A stretch of DNA of 9,811 nucleotides from Propionibacteriaceae bacterium (GTDB lineage: Bacteria; Actinomycetota; Actinomycetes; Propionibacteriales; Propionibacteriaceae): the NCBI GenBank assembly GCA_905372155.1, contig CAJPNZ010000111.1:1-9811 (forward strand), written 5' to 3'. Position numbers and translations under genes: made by a program. A model generated the notes under the pieces. It was not told the origin of the DNA. It did no database searches and worked only from the letters and a program-made list of their open reading frames with translations. Below, piece after piece: positions 1-5,774 of this stretch (positions are counted from its first letter, which is position 1; each line of letters starts with the position of its first letter).

Positions 1-533
1 AATGTGGCCTTTGTCGGCGATGATGTTTCTAGTGTTTAGGTGATTGAAGATTTCGTGGGTATCGAACGCTTTCGCCCCATGGACACTCTCTTTAAGGATG
101 GGTGAGATCCACTGGAGGTTTCCGTGGGTTTCGGTGACGACTTGAACGTTTACGCTACTGTGTCGGCGCTTGCCTGAGAAAATGATCTTCTCGGCTTTCC
201 AGCTCCAGCAAGGTAGGAGTGTGCCGTCGATCAGCAAGGAGATGTCTTTGGGTGCCTGATCCAGAGACAGAGGCTTTTCCACTAGACGGTCGGCCAACAG
301 ATCTGTTACGGCGGTGATGGTCCGGTTGATGGTGGATTGAGACATGCTGTGACTTTCAGCGAGTTCAGCCCGGATGTGGTTTCGTCTCAGATACTTCAAC
401 GCCGCATCGAGTTCCCCTATGATGCCTAGAAATGTCGGGACTTGCGCCGGTTTTTGCCCTGTTCAAGACTGTTGCGTATTGCCCTCTTGAGGCGGTTCGT
501 AGAGGGCGTTGAATTAATTGTCAGCTTATACAT
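1..533 (-). pseudogene. IS5-like DDE transposase, frameshifted, 3' end beyond window
   Basis: The minus strand encodes the N-terminal half of a transposase of the DDE_Tnp_4 / IS5-like type. From an ATG at 533-531, 35 codons run to a TAG at 428-426 and end RRKSRHF. A reading frame shifted by one base then continues GELDAALKYLRRN, a helix-turn-helix-like stretch (AELAESHSMSQSTINR), the first catalytic Asp in LLIDGTLLPCWSW, an FSGKRRHSSVNVQVV segment and the second catalytic Asp in IIADKGH at the window edge. The second frame has a TGA at 465-463 and no obvious own start, so the two frames must be joined. Family members typically read through this junction, so I take it as a frameshifted copy. 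Programmed -1 frameshifting is known in some IS5 subgroups and cannot be excluded. The C-terminal catalytic Glu and the element end lie outside the window. Confidence 0.75.
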
Positions 534-612
534 CCAGCGGGCCGTTTCATTAGAGATTGTGCGGATGGGTCAGGGCTGTCGTTTGGGTCGTTTGTCCTGA
601 TTGGTGGGTGGT

Positions 613-975
613 TCAGTCCTGTCGGATGAGGTGGTGCAGGGTGATGATGGTGTTGGCCGGGGTGATGAAGGCCTCGATCACGTGGGTGTGGTGTTCGGTG
701 CAGATCAGCAGTTTGCGAAAGCTCTGGTTGTGTCAGGAGTTGGTGCGTTCGACGATTCAGCGGGTGTCGGCTTGTGAGGGAGTGCTCTTGGTGGAGGTGT
801 GCCTCTTGCAGCCCAGGATGGCCAGTCGTTTGCGGGTTTTGTTGTGAGTTGTAGTCGGTGTTCATGTGCACAGTGATGTGTTCTGGTGGGTCGAAGTCCA
901 GGTCGTGGTCGAAATGGGCCACGTGTTTCAGGGTGGGTTCCAGTGGGATCGAGTCGGTGCGGTTCAGGCCGGCGT
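613..975 (-). pseudogene. Decayed IS5-family transposase C-terminus (two TGA codons, one frameshift)
   Basis: Read from about 975 downward, one frame gives LNRTDSIPLEPTLKHV, then ITVHMNTDYNSQ. Around 837-848 the similarity moves to another frame: TRKRLAILGCKRHT, then IVERTNS, FRKLLICTEHHTHVIEAF and ANTIITLHHLIR, ending at a TGA at 615-613. This is the conserved C-terminus of an IS5-type DDE transposase, whose catalytic Glu lies in the (R)WVVERTNSW block. Both Trp positions flanking that block are TGA here (759-757 and 735-733). The gene is therefore broken at least three times. It is a different transposase from the one at 1-533, and its N-terminal half is missing. Element termini and target duplications were not recognised. 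A long minus-strand reading frame at 521-1195 overlaps it but mixes frames and is not a gene. Confidence 0.75.
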
Positions 976-985
976 GCGCAGGTAA

Positions 986-1129
986 CTCGAGGGTGATGGG
1001 GCCAACGTCATCCTCAACAAGCCTGCGCCGAATCTCGACGGCCTCACGCACCGCGTCGACTGCCCCGCCGACGCCCCCGGAAAAAACGTCCTGATCCTGA
1101 CCATGCTGACGGGGGAACGTCACCAGTGA
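986..1129 (+). pseudogene. Probable 3' remnant of a truncated host gene
   Basis: On the plus strand an open frame begins just after a TAA at 983-985 and runs about 47 codons to a TGA at 1127-1129. It has no start codon context. It includes NVILNKPAPNLDG, THRVDCPADAPG and ends VLILTMLTGERHQ. Nearly every third position is G or C (for example AAC GTC ATC CTC AAC AAG), matching the intact genes further right and unlike the transposase debris to its left. I infer the tail of a chromosomal gene whose 5' part was removed when insertion sequences landed at about 975-986. The protein family is not recognised. The minus strand is also open here, so this could be a chance frame. Confidence 0.4.
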
Positions 1130-1144
1130 CCACAGCTGCCTGCC

Positions 1145-1157
1145 CCGGATTTTCCGG
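1145..1157 (+). other. Small perfect hairpin next to a Shine-Dalgarno
   Basis: CCGGA (1145-1149), loop TTT, TCCGG (1153-1157) form a perfect five-pair stem. It lies 16 bases after the stop of the gene remnant, and its right arm overlaps the first two bases of the GGAGG at 1156-1160. It could be a weak terminator for the remnant or could partly mask the ribosome site of the mini-ORF. The stem is short, so chance is possible. Confidence 0.3.
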
Positions 1158-1164
1158 AGGAGAG

Positions 1165-1188
1165 ATGAGCGTCGCCCCCGTTGACTAA
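1165..1188 (+). CDS. Seven-codon mini-ORF (MSVAPVD) with a strong ribosome site
   Basis: GGAGG at 1156-1160 is followed after four bases by ATG at 1165 and the frame MSVAPVD, stopping at TAA 1186-1188. The stop overlaps the TAAAGT -10 box of the next gene and lies in the same reading frame as that gene's ATG, nine bases further on. It could be a leader peptide translated on read-through transcripts, or the leftover start of a lost gene. The paralogous gene at 1731 has no such mini-ORF, which argues against an essential leader role. What is seen is only the strong Shine-Dalgarno and the short frame. Confidence 0.35.
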   Translation: MSVAPVD

Positions 1189-1191
1189 AGT
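1186..1191 (+). promoter_or_regulatory. -10 box for leaderless transcript of the first membrane gene
   Basis: TAAAGT fits the actinobacterial TAnnnT -10 element and ends exactly six bases before the ATG at 1198, so transcription would start at the A of the start codon. The gene has no Shine-Dalgarno at the normal distance. The paralog has the same arrangement (TAACAT, six bases, ATGATCAT), which makes chance less likely. No convincing -35 is seen. Confidence 0.6.
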
Positions 1192-1197
1192 TCATGC

Positions 1198-1662
1198 ATG
1201 ATCATCTACAGGGGCTGGGGCGGAATGGGTGTGGTTGTGCCCGTTCTAGGGGCCGGCATCATGCTGGCGATCGCTTCGTCGCTCAAACTGTCCGACGCGA
1301 TGTTCCTGAAGTTGGCCCTCGTCGGGGGCTTTCTGGGTGCCGTGGGGGCATGGTTCCTGGGGCGGTGGCTGAACCAGAAACGCCCCTTCGCCAAACTGGA
1401 GGAGTGGAAGGCGCAGCGGCGTGTGGAATTGTGCTCCCTGGTGGATCAGGGCCAGTTCCAGATCGCTCCCGGCGCACCTGCCCCCACCAGCAGGGAGGAG
1501 GGCTACGCGCAGGTGGAGGAGCTATTGGAGCGCGAGGCCCGGGACCTGTTGCCGAGGATGCTCAATCAGCACTCCCTCTACGGGGTGCCGCTCCACATGG
1601 TGGGTCTGGTGATCGGGGTACTGACCCTGGGAGGTTTCATCGCGTCCTTCTTCACGTCGTGA
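1198..1662 (+). CDS. Small integral membrane protein, paralog 1 (MIIYRGWG family)
   Basis: This 154-residue protein has three likely membrane segments: about residues 10-30, 36-58 and 132-154, the last reaching the C-terminus (GLVIGVLTLGGFIASFF). The soluble loop (about 59-130) is rich in charge and contains GQFQIAPGAPAP followed by SREEGYAQVEELL. The N-terminus MIIYRGWG and this loop block are shared with the gene at 1731, and overall the two are clearly duplicates of equal length. I know the pattern only as a hypothetical membrane protein of actinobacteria that tends to occur in multiple copies, so no function is assigned. The start is set by the aligned paralog and by a -10 box six bases upstream, implying leaderless translation. 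The mini-ORF just upstream is in frame but separated by TAA. Confidence 0.85.
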   Translation: MIIYRGWGGMGVVVPVLGAGIMLAIASSLKLSDAMFLKLALVGGFLGAVGAWFLGRWLNQKRPFAKLEEWKAQRRVELCSLVDQGQFQIAPGAPAPTSREEGYAQVEELLEREARDLLPRMLNQHSLYGVPLHMVGLVIGVLTLGGFIASFFTS

Positions 1663-1718
1663 CCCCGAAGTCTTGTTGAAGAGATCAGAACTGCTCGCCA
1701 CGGGGCCGAGAAACCCCT

Positions 1719-1724
1719 TAACAT
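1719..1724 (+). promoter_or_regulatory. -10 box for leaderless transcript of the second membrane gene
   Basis: TAACAT ends six bases before the ATG at 1731, the same geometry as upstream of the first paralog. There is no Shine-Dalgarno. It gives the second gene its own promoter in the 68-base gap. A GGGG-N8-CCCC hairpin at 1703-1718 directly precedes it and could be a weak terminator for the first gene. Confidence 0.55.
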
Positions 1725-1730
1725 TCGGGC

Positions 1731-2195
1731 ATGATCATTTTTCGTGGCTGGGGGCTTCTGGGGGCTGGCATCCCTGTATTGACCGCGTTCGTCATCGGTG
1801 CCCTACCGATGAGTCTGTATGGGGACAAGAGCGCGATTGCCAATATCTTCGTCGCTCTCGGTGCGCTCGTCGGTGGTGCCCTGGGTTTTCTGTGTGGGCG
1901 ATGGCTCAATGTGATACGTCCCCGCGCCAAGGTCGCCGAATGGCAGGAACAGCGACGCGCCGAGCTGCGCGCCCGCGTTGATGCGGGCCAGTTCCAGATG
2001 GCCCCCGGCGTCCAGGCCCCCGCCTCCAGGGAGGAGGGTTACGCCCAGGTCGAACAGCTGATCGCTGCGGAGAGCCCCGAGATACTCAGCCAGCTCAAGA
2101 ACATCCACACCCTTTTCTACATTCCAATGCAGTGGTTCGCGGTCGGTGCAGGAGTGGCAGTATTCTTCGGGGCGCTCTCGAACGTGCTCCGCTGA
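1731..2195 (+). CDS. Small integral membrane protein, paralog 2 (MIIFRGWG family)
   Basis: This is the tandem duplicate of the gene at 1198, also 154 residues. Membrane segments lie at about 10-30, 36-58 (IANIFVALGALVGGALGFL) and 132-152. The most conserved stretch is GQFQMAPGVQAP plus SREEGYAQVEQL in the loop, together with RGWG at the start and GRWLN after the second membrane helix. The membrane helices themselves have diverged much more, so the loop is probably the functional part. The function is unknown. It has its own -10 box six bases before the ATG, and its stop codon lies inside a hairpin shared with the convergent lysS, only 13 bases away. Confidence 0.85.
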   Translation: MIIFRGWGLLGAGIPVLTAFVIGALPMSLYGDKSAIANIFVALGALVGGALGFLCGRWLNVIRPRAKVAEWQEQRRAELRARVDAGQFQMAPGVQAPASREEGYAQVEQLIAAESPEILSQLKNIHTLFYIPMQWFAVGAGVAVFFGALSNVLR

Positions 2196-2213
2196 GGTCG
2201 ATGGTTCCTCAGC
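2191..2213. terminator. Bidirectional hairpin overlapping both stop codons
   Basis: GCTGAGG (2191-2197), a nine-base loop, and CCTCAGC (2207-2213) form a perfect seven-pair stem between two convergent genes. The stop TGA of the membrane gene (2193-2195) is in the left arm and the stop of lysS (2211-2209 on the minus strand) is in the right arm. There is no U tract, as is common for high-GC actinobacteria. The symmetric placement supports a shared terminator for both strands. Confidence 0.6.
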
Positions 2214-3729
2214 CCGCGGAGGGACGCAACAGGGGATAGAGAATCGTCTCCCGGATGCCCGCTCCCGGGTTGAGGAGCATCACCAGGCGGTCGATGCCGA
2301 GCCCCATTCCGCCCATCGGCGGGGCCCCGTACTCGAGGGCCTCCAGGAAGTCCTCGTCGAGTTGCATCGCCTCCGGATCCCCGGCGGCCGCGGCGAGGGA
2401 CTGACGCACCAGCACGTCGCGCTGGATCACTGGGTCGATGAGTTCGGTGAAACCGGTGCCGCGTTCCATGCCTCCGATGATCAGGTCCCAGGCCTCGATC
2501 TTCCCGGGCTCGGAGCGGTGCGGGCGGGCGAGGGGCTGCGCGAGCGACGGGTAGTCGTGGACGAAGGTCGGCTGGATCAACCCGGGCTCCACGAGATCCC
2601 CGAACAGCTCCAGCGACAACTTGCCCGCGTTCCACTTCGGGTCGTACTCCACCTCGCGTTCGTCGGCGACGGCCCTCAGCTCCTCAAGGGAGGTCTCGAC
2701 GGTGATCTCGCGGCCCACGGCCTCGCTCAGCCCGTCGAAGAACGGCAGCCACCGCCACTGACCGTCGAGGTCTATGGTTCCCTGGTCGGTTTCGACCTGC
2801 CGGGAACCGACGGCGTCGGCAGCGGCGACGATGATGTCTTGGATCAGCTGCGCGATGGTCCGCTGGTCGCCCCACGACTGGTAGGCCTCCAGCATCGTGA
2901 ACTCCGCGGAGTGCGACGAGTCGATGCCCTCGTTGCGGAACACCCGCCCCATCTCGTAGACGCGATCCGCGCCACCGACCATGGTGCGTTTGAGGTGCAG
3001 CTCCAGCGCGATGCGCAGGCTCATGTCGATGTCGAAGGCGTTCAGGTGCGTGGTGAACGGCCGGGCCGCGGCTCCGCCGTGGACGAGCTGCAGCTGCGGG
3101 GTCTCCACCTCCATGTAACCCTGCCGGTACAGGGTGTCGCGGATGGCGTGGGTGATGGCGGCGCGGTTGCGCACCATGGCGCGCGCCTCCTCGCGGGCGA
3201 TCAGGTCGACGTAGCGGCGGCGCACCCTGCTCTCCTCGGACAGCTCCTTGTGCAGCACGGGGAGGGGACGCAGGGCCTTCGACGCCATCCGCCACCGCTT
3301 CGCCATCACCGACAACTCACCGCGTTTCGACGAGATGACGCGACCCTCCACCCAGACGTGATCGCCCAGGTCGACGTCCGACTTCCAGGCCGCCAGGGCC
3401 TCCGCTCCGACCTCCGCCAGCGACAACATCACCTGGAGGCGTTCACCGTTGTCGCCGGGGGTGAAGCCGTCCTGCAGGGTCGCGAAGGCCAGTTTGCCGG
3501 TGTTGCGGATGAACACGACGCGACCACCGACCCGCACCACGTCGGCGGTTTCCTCCCCGGCCTCCAGGTGCCCCCAGCCCTCGCGCACCTGGAGGAGGGT
3601 GTGGCTGCGGACCAGGTCGGCGGGGTAGGGATCGGATCCGGCGGCCAGCAGCCGTGCCCGCTTCTCCTTGCGGACCGTCGTCTGCTCCGAGTCGATGGGT
3701 TCGGTTGCCTGCGTACGTGCTTCAGTCAC
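2209..3729 (-). CDS. lysS: Lysyl-tRNA synthetase, class II
   Basis: The enzyme charges tRNA-Lys with lysine in the cytoplasm, using ATP. The 506-residue product has the normal length and order: a charged N-terminal extension, an OB-fold anticodon-binding domain at about 64-145 (VVRVGGRVVFIRNTGKLAF), then the class II catalytic core. Motif 2 is FRNEGIDSSHSAEFTMLE at 264-281, and motif 3 is GMGLGIDRLVML at 474-485 with Arg481. The segment EAWDLIIGGMERGTGFTEL resembles the variant found in many actinobacteria rather than the E. coli form. There is no N-terminal membrane domain, so this is not a LysX-type fusion. The GTG start at 3729-3727 follows a TAAAAT box after eight bases and has no Shine-Dalgarno, suggesting leaderless or near-leaderless expression. 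It lies 41 bases after the HAD gene in the same direction. Confidence 0.97.
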   Translation of the reverse strand: MTEARTQATEPIDSEQTTVRKEKRARLLAAGSDPYPADLVRSHTLLQVREGWGHLEAGEETADVVRVGGRVVFIRNTGKLAFATLQDGFTPGDNGERLQVMLSLAEVGAEALAAWKSDVDLGDHVWVEGRVISSKRGELSVMAKRWRMASKALRPLPVLHKELSEESRVRRRYVDLIAREEARAMVRNRAAITHAIRDTLYRQGYMEVETPQLQLVHGGAAARPFTTHLNAFDIDMSLRIALELHLKRTMVGGADRVYEMGRVFRNEGIDSSHSAEFTMLEAYQSWGDQRTIAQLIQDIIVAAADAVGSRQVETDQGTIDLDGQWRWLPFFDGLSEAVGREITVETSLEELRAVADEREVEYDPKWNAGKLSLELFGDLVEPGLIQPTFVHDYPSLAQPLARPHRSEPGKIEAWDLIIGGMERGTGFTELIDPVIQRDVLVRQSLAAAAGDPEAMQLDEDFLEALEYGAPPMGGMGLGIDRLVMLLNPGAGIRETILYPLLRPSAG

Positions 3730-3737
3730 GGGAGGGC

Positions 3738-3743
3738 ATTTTA
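3738..3743 (-). promoter_or_regulatory. -10 box for lysS
   Basis: Read on the minus strand, TAAAAT ends eight bases before the GTG start of lysS. The lack of any Shine-Dalgarno in the 41-base gap after the HAD gene fits a separate promoter giving a leaderless or nearly leaderless lysS transcript. A matching -35 is weak (TCATCC at 17 bases). Confidence 0.5.
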
Positions 3744-3770
3744 CCGGTCACGGTCGGAGCGGATGAATCG

Positions 3771-4448
3771 TCAGCGGGCGTCGTGAACGATCACACGGAT
3801 GCCCTCGTCGCCCACGTCCCAGGTCACCTGCGACAGATCCGTCACGTGCACGTCGGCGCGGAGGACGTCGGCGGTGTGGGTGCTGAGGATCCCGAGCGTG
3901 GGGAACCCGCCGGCCCGGGCTGCGGTGATGCCCACGGGGGAGTCCTCCGCCACGAGCGCACGCGACGGTTCCACACCGAGTCGCTGCGCGGCCAGCAGGA
4001 ACGAGTCGGGGGCAGGTTTGCCGTGCTCCACCTGGTCGCGGGTCACCACGACCCGGGGATGGGACAGGCCGGAGGCGTGCAATCGGGCGTCGAGCAGAGG
4101 CTGCGTGCAGGAGGTCGCGATCGCCACCGCATCACCGGGCAACACTCGGAAGGCATCGACCGCCCCCGGCATGGGCACCACCCCTGTGGTGTCGGAGACC
4201 TCCAGCTCCTCGATGCGTGCCGCCGCCTCGTCCCAGCGCGTCGCGTCGGGAACCAACGCCTCCGTCAAGGCGCGGCTCGGCATGCTCATGTACTTCGGCA
4301 TCTGGGTCAGATCGACGTCGTACTCCGCAGCCCATCGGGTGTAGGAGCGGACCATGGCGTCGTGGGAGTCGACGATGGTGCCGTCGTGGTCCAGGACCAC
4401 CGCGTCGAAGAAACCGACGGTCTCACCGCCGGCGTGTTCCCAGCCCAT
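3771..4448 (-). CDS. HAD-superfamily phosphatase (sugar-phosphatase-like)
   Basis: This is a 225-residue cytosolic HAD hydrolase of the beta-phosphoglucomutase / sugar-phosphatase subgroup. Motif I is VVLDHDGTIVDS with nucleophile Asp20 and acid/base Asp22. A helical cap follows (about 30-95). Motif II is ATSCTQ (Thr112/Ser113), motif III Lys144 in HGKPAPDSF, and motif IV EDSPVGITAARAGG with Glu168 and Asp169. All catalytic residues are present, so it should be an active Mg-dependent phosphatase or phosphomutase; the substrate cannot be read from sequence. The ATG at 4448 is supported by GGAAG six bases upstream, inside the last codons of crgA, and only three bases separate the two genes. It is therefore probably cotranscribed and translationally coupled with crgA. 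Confidence 0.92.
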   Translation of the reverse strand: MGWEHAGGETVGFFDAVVLDHDGTIVDSHDAMVRSYTRWAAEYDVDLTQMPKYMSMPSRALTEALVPDATRWDEAAARIEELEVSDTTGVVPMPGAVDAFRVLPGDAVAIATSCTQPLLDARLHASGLSHPRVVVTRDQVEHGKPAPDSFLLAAQRLGVEPSRALVAEDSPVGITAARAGGFPTLGILSTHTADVLRADVHVTDLSQVTWDVGDEGIRVIVHDAR

Positions 4449-4451
4449 CGG

Positions 4452-4748
4452 CTACTTCCAGAGCGTCATCAGGCCGAAGCACGTGATGATCAGACCGAGG
4501 GCGATGAGGATGTTCCAGTCGCCCAGCGCCCTCATGAAGCCGATGTGGTTTCCCGCGAGGTTCCAGGTCACCATCCAGAGCACACCCAGCAACCCGACGG
4601 GAATGAAGGTCCACGGAACCCACCGGCGCTCGGTGTTGGCGGCCAGGCGTTTGCGATCCCTGCGCTCCTTACGAGCCTTCTCGAGCTCTTCGGACTGCTT
4701 CTTGCGCGCCTTGCTCTTGGCTTCCTTGCGCACCTTGGACTCGGGCAC
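4452..4748 (-). CDS. crgA: Cell division protein CrgA
   Basis: CrgA is a small actinobacterial membrane protein of the divisome; in Streptomyces and mycobacteria it interacts with FtsZ-ring and peptidoglycan-synthesis partners at the septum. This 98-residue copy has a strongly basic and acidic N-terminal tail (about 1-43: PESKVRKEAKSKARKK, then ERRDRKR), which is probably helical, and two membrane helices at about 45-62 and 78-96 separated by a short loop with the conserved GDWN (CrgA proteins usually have (G/L)NWN-like residues here). The GTG start at 4748 is fixed by AGGAGG six bases upstream; the frame stays open far upstream but only as antisense of the DUF881 gene. It is divergent from the DUF881 gene, an arrangement also seen in Mycobacterium (Rv0011c/Rv0012). 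It heads a unit with the HAD gene. Confidence 0.92.
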   Translation of the reverse strand: MPESKVRKEAKSKARKKQSEELEKARKERRDRKRLAANTERRWVPWTFIPVGLLGVLWMVTWNLAGNHIGFMRALGDWNILIALGLIITCFGLMTLWK

Positions 4749-4777
4749 CGCGCCCCTCCTTTCGCCTCTGCCGACCA

Positions 4778-4783
4778 AGATTA
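4778..4783 (-). promoter_or_regulatory. -10 box for crgA
   Basis: On the minus strand TAATCT lies 29 bases before the crgA GTG, leaving a leader that includes the AGGAGG ribosome site at 4760-4755. Together with the DUF881 -10 box at 4827 this fills the 90-base divergent region. The -35 is not convincing. Confidence 0.45.
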
Positions 4784-4826
4784 GTGGAGTCGACCGGCCG
4801 GAAACACATTCGAGGTTCGTGCCGCG

Positions 4827-4832
4827 TAGGGT
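4827..4832 (+). promoter_or_regulatory. -10 box for leaderless DUF881 transcript
   Basis: TAGGGT ends exactly six bases before the ATG at 4839, the same spacing seen for the two membrane genes at 1198 and 1731. No Shine-Dalgarno precedes the ATG. A -35 is not evident. Confidence 0.5.
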
Positions 4833-4838
4833 TGCCCC

Positions 4839-5606
4839 ATGAGTGAGACCCGTCTGACCCGTCTCCTGAGGCGCATCAGGGGACCCCGCGACGACGAGAA
4901 CCCCCGCAGCCTCCGAGGCCGGGTGGGCACGGGCATCATCTGCGTCCTGGCGGGCGCGATGCTCACCGCCTCCGCCATCGCGGCCCGCGGCACCGACCTG
5001 CGATCCGACCGCAACACCGACCTGCGCGGCCTGGTCACCACACAGGCCCAGCGAAACGAACAACTGCGAGGCGAGGTCGCGGAGGTTCGAGCCGAGGTGG
5101 AGGAACTCGGGCACCAGCAGGGTGCGTCTCCGGAGCTGGAAAAGCAGCAGCGTACGGTCGCGGAGCAGGCCGCGGCCGTTCCCGTCACAGGTCCCGGGAT
5201 GCGAGTGATCCTCACCGACGCCCCCACCGACGTGAAACCCGCAGGGGTCGACGACGACGCCCTGGTGGTGCACCAGCAGGACATCCAGGCCGTCGTCAAT
5301 GCCCTGTGGAAGGGCGGGGCGGAGGCGGTCAGCATCCAGGGGCAACGGATCATCTCCACGTCGGGCATCAAGTGCGTCGGCAACTCCGTGGTCCTGCACG
5401 GTATTCCCTACGCGCCGCCCTACGTGATCGAGGCGATCGGCGACGCCGGCCGCATGGCCGCTGCCCTGAAGGAGTCCCGGGCGTTGACCATCTACCGGCA
5501 GTACGCCGACGCATACGGTCTGGGATACCGGGAAAGCGTGGAATCCTCCTTGTCTCTGCCGGCATTCCAGGGCGCCTTGGGAATCACCCACGCAAAATCC
5601 AGGTAA
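4839..5606 (+). CDS. DUF881 family membrane-anchored protein
   Basis: This 255-residue protein has a basic cytosolic N-terminus (1-28), one membrane helix at about 29-48 (GTGIICVLAGAMLTASAIAA), a coiled coil at about 60-115 rich in Glu, Gln and Arg (QRNEQLRGEVAEVRAEVEEL), and an extracellular DUF881 domain. Hallmarks of the family are HQQDIQAVVNALWKGGAEAV, QRIISTSGIKCVGN and PPYVIEAIGD. The biochemical role of DUF881 is not established; its constant proximity to crgA and peptidoglycan or division genes in actinobacteria suggests a divisome or cell-wall function outside the membrane. The start is supported by the -10 box six bases upstream. A long hairpin follows the stop, and the tandem lipoprotein array begins just after it. 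Confidence 0.93.
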   Translation: MSETRLTRLLRRIRGPRDDENPRSLRGRVGTGIICVLAGAMLTASAIAARGTDLRSDRNTDLRGLVTTQAQRNEQLRGEVAEVRAEVEELGHQQGASPELEKQQRTVAEQAAAVPVTGPGMRVILTDAPTDVKPAGVDDDALVVHQQDIQAVVNALWKGGAEAVSIQGQRIISTSGIKCVGNSVVLHGIPYAPPYVIEAIGDAGRMAAALKESRALTIYRQYADAYGLGYRESVESSLSLPAFQGALGITHAKSR

Positions 5607-5615
5607 CAGGAAACA

Positions 5616-5669
5616 CTGTCCCTCGTGAAGTCGCTCCGGCAAGGCAGTGCGGCAGCGGCGGAGGGACAG
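5616..5669 (+). terminator. Long hairpin after the DUF881 gene
   Basis: CTGTCCCTC (5616-5624) and GAGGGACAG (5661-5669) are perfect nine-base inverted arms. Inside them GTCGCT can pair with AGCGGC (one G-T pair) and CCG with CGG, so most of the 54 bases can fold into one interrupted stem. It starts ten bases after the stop codon and ends eleven bases before the first lipoprotein repeat unit. No U tract follows. The likely role is terminator of the DUF881 gene, insulating it from the array. Confidence 0.6.
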
Positions 5670-5752
5670 CCCGAATGGGTCGTGTTGGTGGGTTTCGTTC
5701 TCGTGTGAAGTTGCGGATCGCGTTTTTCGGTTGGATTGCTTTTGGTGGGGTG

Positions 5753-5766
5753 GGTGGTGTGGTTGG
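5753..5766 (+). promoter_or_regulatory. Two-tetrad G-quadruplex motif before lipoprotein 1
   Basis: GGTGGTGTGGTTGG has four GG tracts with loops T, TGT and TT, almost the thrombin-binding aptamer. It ends eight bases before the ATG at 5775, in the place a Shine-Dalgarno would occupy, and further G runs lie just upstream. The G-rich strand is the mRNA strand. Folding is predicted from pattern only. Confidence 0.5.
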
Positions 5767-5774
5767 ATTGGTGC

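Noticed and set aside
505..530. A TGACAATTAATT stretch resembling a strong -35 region on the minus strand
   Set aside because: It lies inside transposase reading frame or IS debris, with no matching -10 at a normal distance before a credible start.
733..759. TGA read as Trp in the second transposase
   Set aside because: The intact genes in the window, including lysS, the HAD gene and the membrane proteins, end in TGA, and the same pseudogene also has a frameshift, so decay is the simpler explanation.
521..1195. A 224-codon minus-strand frame
   Set aside because: It mixes an in-frame transposase piece with out-of-frame transposase sequence and the antisense of the gene remnant; the conserved transposase blocks lie in two different frames.
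2146..3786. A 546-codon plus-strand open frame opposite lysS
   Set aside because: It is the antisense of a clear lysyl-tRNA synthetase with all class II motifs; its product is low in complexity of the kind produced by high-GC antisense frames and has no recognisable domain.
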